Origin: Eukaryota sp. TZLM1-RC
Taxonomy: Eukaryota; Metamonada: BaSk clade
DNA: 64,000 nucleotides
Assembly: GCA_040285825.1 (NCBI GenBank)
Contig: JAUPSS010000004.1
Coordinates: 3,665,658 to 3,729,657, forward strand
Reading direction: 5' to 3'
The translations under genes and the position numbers were made by a program. Below, piece by piece: positions 57,991-64,000 of this stretch (the stretch's first letter is position 1; each line of letters opens with the position of its first letter). Below the pieces are notes generated by a model, which did no database searches, was not told the origin of the DNA, and worked only from the letters and a program-made list of their open reading frames with translations.

Positions 57991-58953
57991 ATGGACTCCC
58001 CCATAGCTAACCGCACCAGGGCTAAACAAAGACTCCGTCTCTTTGTCAATCACAGTCATCCTAGAGAACGCGACAAGTCAATTGAATTGCCCTCACCTTT
58101 GGAACACAATATGTATCCACCCCTCAGTCCCCTAAAGTCTACCATGACCCCCCGCAGTCCTTTCGAGTCTCCATTGGGGCACAAAGCTCGTTGGTTTGGT
58201 GGTAAAACCTTTGGTGCTCTAATTGGTGTTGTAGCGGTTGGATTGCTCTTCACTCCTTGGAACATGAACCTCTTGGGGACTCAAGTTGTTCCAAACAATG
58301 CAACTCACCATGTTCACACAAACAGTCAACATCCCTTCGAACTTCTTGACATTCCAATGGATGCCATCCCTGAACACCATCTGCAAGGTTCGGTTGAAGA
58401 CAACTCTTATCATCCAGTCGAAGAGAATGACATGCATTCTACAGTTGTCAACTTACCCAACTTAGCACTTCACAGTTTAGGTGCCACAATTGATAGACAT
58501 GCCACCAGTCCCACTTTCACTGACCGAAAGCTTTTTGATAAGAGAAACACACCTGAGAAAGTTCTAGAAGGTATTCCATCTGTACTTGTCCCTGGTGACT
58601 CATGGGGTATGTTGGGAACTATTGGGCAACTGCGGATCAATTTTCCTACTTCTGTCGCTATTTCAGCTGTCTCCATTTCTCATCCTGCTCTGTCGACACT
58701 TCCAAACTATTCAAGAACTGCTGCTCCCCGATACTTCTCCGTTAAGTGTGGCAGACATGATGACGGACATCTTTGGACCTCTCCAAAGATGGAATTCACC
58801 AAGCTCGGTCATACTCAGTATTTCCTTCTCAACCAACCAGATCAACAAGCTCTGCATTGCGACTACCTTGACTTTAAGTTTGTTGAAAATATGGGTAATC
58901 CAATGTACACTTCCATTTATCGTATTGGAGCATATGGAGACTTGGCTATTTAA
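57991..58953 (+). CDS. SUN-domain nuclear envelope protein
   Basis: Starting at the ATG MDSPIANRT gives 320 residues. A basic, Pro/Ser-rich N-terminus (1-70; PPLSPLKSTMTPRSPFESPL) is followed by one membrane segment (FGALIGVVAVGLLFTPW, about 76-92), a linker, and a C-terminal SUN domain (about 195-320). In the SUN domain VPGDSWGMLGTIGQLRINFP, VAISAVSISHPA, AAPRYFSVKCG and NPMYTSIYRIGAYGD line up with the family. The linker lacks a long coiled coil, so the protein is short. SUN proteins cross the inner nuclear membrane and bind KASH proteins in the perinuclear space (LINC complex). The conserved disulphide cysteine cannot be confirmed. Confidence 0.82.
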   Translation: MDSPIANRTRAKQRLRLFVNHSHPRERDKSIELPSPLEHNMYPPLSPLKSTMTPRSPFESPLGHKARWFGGKTFGALIGVVAVGLLFTPWNMNLLGTQVVPNNATHHVHTNSQHPFELLDIPMDAIPEHHLQGSVEDNSYHPVEENDMHSTVVNLPNLALHSLGATIDRHATSPTFTDRKLFDKRNTPEKVLEGIPSVLVPGDSWGMLGTIGQLRINFPTSVAISAVSISHPALSTLPNYSRTAAPRYFSVKCGRHDDGHLWTSPKMEFTKLGHTQYFLLNQPDQQALHCDYLDFKFVENMGNPMYTSIYRIGAYGDLAI

Positions 58954-59580
58954 GGTTTGTTTAATAGTTTTTGTATATTTTATGTATATTTAGTAAAGTT
59001 TATTGTAATTTTCTGGATTTCTTGATATTATACTTGAACAATTCAGTATGTGATCTGCTGTTATCTCCATTGAATTTTCTATGAATTAGAGAGAGGATTT
59101 TTATTCTATTTTAAAATGCTAAAAATGTCATAATTATTGATTGTTGAGTTCACCAGGATTTTGAACAGACAGTTGGAGTCCAGAATTGCAATCTGGTTCC
59201 TTTTCGAAATTTTAGTTATGACCATTATGTTGAAGACCATATTTTTGGTTGAAACTTTGTAAACTAAGATAGATAGCATTATCTTTAATTTTAAATTATT
59301 GTTCAGCTATGAAAGTCGTTTTCTGTAGGGCATTTCATAGAAAATAAGAAGAATAAAGCTCAGATTTTGATCATGTAATCAATTTTGATCATTTATTTGA
59401 TAATTAATTGTAAACCTCCAGACCTTCTCTACTACAAGGTGGGGTCACTATTTTATGGATGGTTTGCTATTACATAACACAAAATCAATTCACTAAGAGA
59501 ATTTCCATCTCATGGGATCATTCACGTCTTAGTTATGGAAAAGTTCCAAATGTATTTTTTTTAATTTTTTTATTAAAAAC
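58954..59580. other. Intergenic region
   Basis: This AT-rich 627-bp stretch lies between the SUN gene and a LINE fragment. I see no gene, repeat or RNA motif. Confidence 0.5.
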
Positions 59581-60720
59581 CTATAAATCAACATCTAAAT
59601 AATCCATCTCTCCCAAAACACAACCACTAGCTGCAACTTTCTCATAGTGAGATTCAAGAGAAAGCAAAGCATCAGAAACCATCTTCAACATCCCCTTAAA
59701 AATAGAAAACACAATTCTATTTTGCCAAAACAATCTGATAAAATTTCGGTTAGTTCTTCTCTTTACAATCAATTCAAAATTTGCCAAAAAACGTATAGCC
59801 GTTGGAGCAAGTGAACCAAAAAGAGAAAATACAAATTGATACAAATTGTATTTTGCATGCTGTTGACTGGACAATTTGGACAAAGGTTCACTCTATTTTG
59901 TGATTCTGAAATTTCAGCATTTGAAAGAGGACTATGAATTTCAGAATTACCAAGCCTTTCATTTGAGGCATTACAAGGATCAACAGACATTACATCCAGT
60001 CAAATAAAGCTTCCATCTAATCCAGGTAATATAACATCACCTCTATTATTCTTATGAAAATCATCTTCAGTATCAAACAGATTTGAAAACAGAGGTTCCA
60101 AAAAGGATTCAATTCTATGAGACTTACACATACAATATAATTGGTCTCTTACAGCATCGTGAACCTTGCTTCTAAAAGAAATAAAATGTTCACCACTTAA
60201 CAAATGAGTAATTGTAATTTTTCGAGAACATTTACACATTAAATTATGAGGCAAAATATCAGGCCAGATAAAGGAACGAAATCTCATATTCAAAGTCCAA
60301 GCAGAATCAGTTAAGAGAGTACCATAAACTTGAGGAATTGTTGTTACTAAGGCAGAAGAAGTATTATCGCACATATCTTGTAAAAGATTTGCAAAAGCGG
60401 GATTCTTTTTCTTGGCCAAGCCAAGTCTAACATCAAAATCCAAGCTTTCAAAAATCTTTGACAATTTTTGTTGAAGCATTTTACAGCAAAACTGCAAATT
60501 AAAAAGAGATCGGTTTGGAATTTCTTGAATTGAATGGGAGAAACATTTGGTCCAAATTTGTGGTGGCAAACTATCAAGTTCACAAGATAACTCATTCAAA
60601 GATGGACTGCAACTGGGAACTAACAGATGAGAATCATCAGGAAATCTACGAGAAAATTCAAAACTTACAATGTAAAAGAAATTTAAGAAATTATCAAGAA
60701 ATATTTATAAAAATGAATTG
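59581..60720 (-). pseudogene. LINE C-terminal half, degraded
   Basis: The first frame (60595-60000) reads SLPPQIWTKCFSHSIQEIPN, ESLDFDVRLGLAKKKNPAFA and LNMRFRSFIWPDILPHNLMC. The zinc finger (CKCSRKITITHLLSGEH) and FRSKVHDAVRDQLYCM follow, then RGDVILPGLDGSF of the endonuclease. A stop near 60000 interrupts it before LD. It continues as MSVDPCNASNERLGNSEIHS (59990) and the tail FWQNRIVFSIFKGMLKMVSD, MDYLDVDL (59883-59581). The last zinc-finger Cys is replaced (SGEH), and it lacks the RT. Confidence 0.78.
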
Positions 60721-60766
60721 AAATAGGCTAAACAATGAGCAATAACAAAATAAATTAGAATTAATT

Positions 60767-61771
60767 TCAACTAATCTTTTCCACGACCTCTTGTGCACTT
60801 ACTGGTCTTTTTTCCGTCATATTCTCTAGCTCTGCCGACACAGACCTTCCTTGCAAAATGGACCTTGTCATATCAACAATCTTCAACAACCAAACACAAT
60901 GAAGGGCATACAAAAGCATCAGTGGAGACCCATAAAAATAGATTCCAAGTTGGGCTCTGTGTCTGCCAATAAATACATTAACCAATAAAAATCCAAACCA
61001 AAGTATTCTCGTGAAAAAGAATGTTACTGCGAATAGGACAAACACCACCTCTGCCAGGTTATGTTCAGCGGAAAAGTGGAGAGCCTTGGCCAAATGTAGA
61101 GAGATGTCAGCAATGTTGTGGCAAAATTGAATAAGCAACCCAATTTTAGGTTGATCAGCTAGCATAAGGGAAGTAGTGATTAGGAACAAAGTGACGATGT
61201 GGTGACAAAACATAGCCCAAAACCCTTCGAAATTAGGGTCTCTTGTTCTAGATGAGACTAGTAGAAACAAGCCAAAAGTGTAGAACCCTGCGTGTAAGGA
61301 GTAGCTAATCTTGATGAACTTGTCATCTGGTTCTGTCCACGGCATTCTAAGTGAGAGATGTGGTTTGTAGAACCATTCTTCATGATGTAAATGACAGAGT
61401 TGATAGGCAGTCATGAACAGGTAGAAAAGGGAGAAAAAGTAGTTGTGTAACACCTTCTTCTGTCTACTGACTGGTATTCTGAGAGACGAAACTGACAATG
61501 TGTTAACAAAAACATAGTAACAAAGGGCCACAAATACAGTACCTGTGATCATGGTGTAAATATCATTTGGACCAGCCATATATTTATCCCCTACTTTATA
61601 GTGAAGTTGAAGAAAGGTATCATGGAGAAAAGACAATATCATAAATAAAAGGGGAGGAATAACATGGCGATAGATAGTGGAGAATGAACAAGATGGTTTA
61701 GTAAGGTTAGCAGATTGAGAAATTACTTCAAATAAAAAGGAAAAAGTTGACTTGCTTATTTCTCCCAACAT
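60767..61771 (-). CDS. TLC-domain protein, ceramide-synthase-like (Lag1/CerS)
   Basis: The 334-residue protein (first ATG at 61771) has about seven membrane segments. The Lag motif is at about 200-245: FEGFWAMFCHHIVTLFLITT, SLMLADQPKIGLLIQFCHNI, ADISLHLAKAL. In ceramide synthases the second part reads HD (LHDxSD). Here it is HN, so one of the catalytic-region residues is changed, although HH is kept. Ceramide synthases acylate sphingoid bases in the ER membrane. The substitution leaves open a related TLC role. There is no Hox-like domain. Upstream (61804-62169) lies a threefold tandem repeat. Confidence 0.78.
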   Translation of the reverse strand: MLGEISKSTFSFLFEVISQSANLTKPSCSFSTIYRHVIPPLLFMILSFLHDTFLQLHYKVGDKYMAGPNDIYTMITGTVFVALCYYVFVNTLSVSSLRIPVSRQKKVLHNYFFSLFYLFMTAYQLCHLHHEEWFYKPHLSLRMPWTEPDDKFIKISYSLHAGFYTFGLFLLVSSRTRDPNFEGFWAMFCHHIVTLFLITTSLMLADQPKIGLLIQFCHNIADISLHLAKALHFSAEHNLAEVVFVLFAVTFFFTRILWFGFLLVNVFIGRHRAQLGIYFYGSPLMLLYALHCVWLLKIVDMTRSILQGRSVSAELENMTEKRPVSAQEVVEKIS

Positions 61772-61799
61772 GTGAAACACAGTATGTCAATGTTTTGTT

Positions 61800-62175
61800 G
61801 TGACATCTATGATGACTTATTCTTTCCCCGTCACATCGACTATGATGATTTTCGGACAAGCCATTTATTTGTTTACTGAATCCTCCTTTTTATTCTTCTA
61901 ACTATAGAGTTGTTGTTTTTTTCTCATGCAACTGTATGTGTTGTTCTAGTGTCCATCTGTGATGACAGATTCTTTCCCCGTCACATCGACTATGATGACT
62001 TTCGGACAAGCCATTTCAGTTTTACTGAACCTTTTCATTCATACTTTCTTACCACAGTGATTGTTGTTTATTTCAACTCAGTTGTATGTAAGGTCCACTG
62101 TCTAGCATCTATGATGACTTATTCTTTCCCCGTCAAATCGACTATGTTGACTTATCGGACAAGCCATATTTGCTA
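61800..62175. repeat. 150-bp tandem repeat, about 2.5 copies
   Basis: A core of about 63 bp (CATCTATGATGACTTATTCT, then TTCCCCGTCACATCGACTAT and CGGACAAGCCATTT) begins at 61804, 61954 and 62106, so the period is 150-152 bp. Sequence between the cores is also related (TTTACTGAAxC, TTGTTGTTT). In one frame the core reads DDRFFPRHIDYDDFRTSHF with few changes, but stops break it between copies. It lies in the upstream region of the TLC gene. Confidence 0.85.
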
Positions 62176-62179
62176 CTGA

Positions 62180-62810
62180 CTAATTCATTTATTTGGCCTA
62201 ATCTCAGTTATCTCAATGTAGATTGTGAAAATAAATTTGTATTTAAGTTCTTCATCAACCCATTCATCAAACACATATTGTACTAAAAAACAAAAGTAAA
62301 ACAATAGTTACTGTTCGATATGAAAATGACTATATGGATTAAGTAAACTTATTCTATGAAGACAATAATAAATTCTTGTCGAAACCAATGTAATTGTTTC
62401 AATTTTATCAAAAATAATTTGAAACAACTTTTTGTGTGATTCACATGCTTACTGGTCTTGTGTTTTCCATCCTGTTATGAATCGACAACAAATAATTTAA
62501 CTGTTTCGATTGTACTGTTGGAAGCTAGAAGCGGTTAAGAAATATATTTCAAATTAAGCAAAACAAAGGGGATGGTGAACTCTCCAAGATGGTGAACTAT
62601 GCATTTTGTCTATAAGATTGATATTGTGTGGATATCTGGGAAAACAATAATTCTCATCATTGAAATTTATTTCTTGAATTTTTGAGAAAAACTAAAATTG
62701 ATCTAATCAAAAGAAAAGTAACCAGGAGATGGTGAATCACTGAAAGACTCACAATGATAATTCAAATCACTAATAATACTGAAAAAAACAACCCATCTAT
62801 TAAATAACAA
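62180..62810. other. Intergenic region
   Basis: No gene is seen between the tandem repeat and RPA12. A short phrase GATGGTGAACT occurs twice at 62570-62595, with a third partial copy near 62729 (GATGGTGAATC). The region is otherwise AT-rich. Confidence 0.5.
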
Positions 62811-63146
62811 TTAATTATTGACTTTAAACGTGTATTCACACTTAAGACAGGTATAAAAGACTGTCGCACCTTCATCAACACCTCTCATTTGCAATGTACG
62901 GAAAGACATTCTATCATGACCACATTCAGGGCACTGTTCATCTATAACAGCATCCTGCCTTTGTGGTTCAGCATTTGCGTCTTCAAAACTGTAAGCAAAA
63001 GGTTTAAGATTAGAATGAATGACAGTTTTTTGAAGAACTCCATCAGTAGCTGGTGGCATACTCTTACAACAGGGACAATGTAGAACACCAGAAGAACCAA
63101 GTTGGAAAAGGGTACCACATGTTTCACAGAAGAGTGAAAGAGTCAT
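62811..63146 (-). CDS. RPA12: RNA polymerase I subunit RPA12 (A12.2)
   Basis: The ATG at 63146 (MTLSLFCETCGTLFQLG) gives 111 residues; an upstream in-frame Met at 63233 would add 29 residues but falls in Fanzor relic sequence. The protein has two zinc ribbons: CETC...CPCC (about 7-30) and CPECGHDRMSFRTLQMRGVD with YTCLKCEYTFKVNN (about 75-111). The C-terminal motif RGVDEGATVFYTC matches RPA12 (RSADEGATVFYTC) better than RPB9, RPC11 or TFIIS. The usual Ser-Ala of RSADE is Gly-Val here, while the acidic DE needed for RNA cleavage is present. Its role is transcript cleavage and elongation in rRNA synthesis. Confidence 0.85.
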   Translation of the reverse strand: MTLSLFCETCGTLFQLGSSGVLHCPCCKSMPPATDGVLQKTVIHSNLKPFAYSFEDANAEPQRQDAVIDEQCPECGHDRMSFRTLQMRGVDEGATVFYTCLKCEYTFKVNN

Positions 63147-63285
63147 TATAGGTATTTTGTTTAGTGGTGTTTGAGTGAATGGACTGTGAGTGCAAATCCT
63201 AATGCATTTACCAAACCCACATTGGAAATCCATTCTTCATTTCAACTCCAGACACTATTGAGCTGCCACATCGTTTAAGATGGAC

Positions 63286-63772
63286 TGATATTTTCTTCTA
63301 CAGAGATCTTCTTGACTACTCCCTTTTTAGTTCCTCCCTAGCTTCTTTTAGCATCCAATGAAAATGTGCTTGTTTAAGGAACTTGCGACCGACATTGATG
63401 GTTGACGTTTTCCCTTCCTTGTATCTCCTATCGAACTCCAGTCACCATAACTAATAACTACATCTTCTGGGGAGTCAAAGGTCAATTTGAGTCTTTCCAA
63501 CATGTTTTTTTTTCACTTCGAATATGTTTGAATTTTCCTTTTCTGAACCATACATTTGGGTAAAAATTATTCATATGAACATTGCTCAAATTCCTTGATG
63601 TAATGACCAAAATGTTGACTGAAACAAGATTTTTGTTGTCTGTTTGAGACAGATAAAGAAAATTGATTTGAATATCCTGACCTGAGTAATCACCATCAGG
63701 TAATTGTCCTTTCCAATTTTCTTTTTTTCGTTCAACGCTTTTTGGTACTTTTTCTGTCAAATTGGCGTTCAC
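63286..63772 (-). pseudogene. Fanzor copy E, degraded central fragment
   Basis: The minus strand is open at first (63772-63482) and ends NVWFRKGKFKHIRSEKK. A +1 shift in the A-run at about 63510 continues it as NMLERLKLTFDSPEDVVISY, then GDWSSIGDTRKGKRQPSM. This is collinear with copy B (FRKLRWWAEINRTRSEAKMI, QRFKSVIGDPGQVVIGIGDW), the region just before the RuvC-II site. The downstream motifs are lost. It ends about 140 bp upstream of the RPA12 ATG, on the same strand. I first took the open part for a C2 domain. The sequence from 63773 to the window end has no recognised feature. Confidence 0.6.
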
Positions 63773-64000
63773 CAGCAGTTTTTTTGAACGTGTTCCACTA
63801 GTGTTTGGGTTTCAGCCGTGCATAATCAGAGTCAGGGTTAGAATAGATTGATAGATTTTGTTATTTTTTCTTTCTTTTTTTATACCTTTGCTTTTTTTGC
63901 TTCTGATTTCTGGAAGTTGTCTTTTTTTATAGAACTCATTTTGTGAAATTTGTTCTGGGGGTAATAGTTACAGTAGGATTTGGAGAAACACATTGCATTA

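Noticed and set aside
63482-63772. C2-domain protein fragment
   Set aside because: The stretch QINFLYLSQTDNKNLVSVNI looked C2-like at first. After a one-base shift the downstream frame matches the Fanzor segment before GDW residue by residue in order, which explains more of the sequence.
1-64000. tRNA and rRNA genes
   Set aside because: I looked for tRNA B-box patterns (GGTTCGAATCC-like) on both strands and for rRNA-like stretches and saw none that could be supported by eye.

Overview
This window is from a eukaryotic nuclear genome. It is AT-rich, gene-compact and heavily loaded with transposons. The host genes are eukaryotic: a mitotic-type cyclin, an ankyrin-FYVE protein, a YEATS protein, a SUN-domain protein, a ceramide-synthase-like TLC protein, a VMA21-like factor and the RNA polymerase I subunit RPA12. 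A PF20/SPAG16 homologue (13197-14891) implies a motile flagellum with a central pair. Most genes lack introns, and where introns are supported they are tiny (32 nt at 19850-19881, 31 nt at 35668-35698). This suits a zoosporic early-diverging fungus or another flagellated protist, but I cannot name the species.

Layout. 1-1343: broken Fanzor copy A joined to a nucleotide-binding-domain-only Hsp70 gene. 2480-9125: a decayed Ty3/gypsy element. 9308-16838: a solo Fanzor end, then an LRR protein, a cyclin, PF20 and an unassigned protein. 17095-17909: a LINE scrap, a deleted MULE and a Tc1-like MITE. 17930-20103: the best Fanzor copy (B) and a guanine-deaminase-like gene. 20330-26855: a graveyard of LINE fragments in both orientations. 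26974-29616: SANT and ankyrin-FYVE genes. 29617-34658: Fanzor and LINE relics, then a complete MULE with a 9-bp target duplication. 34667-36670: four small genes. 36671-41035: more Fanzor and LINE relics and unresolved sequence. 41036-48515: a nearly intact gypsy element with 160-bp LTRs and a 4-bp target duplication. 49492-63146: host genes with a solo LTR, a second MULE derivative, another LINE piece and a 150-bp tandem repeat. 63286-63772: a further Fanzor relic.

The most striking pattern concerns the Fanzor elements, eukaryotic relatives of the TnpB RNA-guided nucleases. A module of about 90 bp at their 3' end occurs five times, and two more relics of different Fanzor types sit in similar places. 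In all seven cases the element is on the same strand as, and directly upstream of, a host gene. In the five cases with the module, a conserved hairpin-forming motif ends exactly 9 nt before the gene's ATG. Either the element inserts at a fixed offset from start codons, or it supplies the 5' UTR and start codon of the genes it sits on. By analogy with TnpB omega RNA, the module is also a candidate guide-RNA scaffold, which would place the guide in the host gene's first codons. Both MULE copies with perfect target duplications also lie within 50 bp upstream of an ATG.
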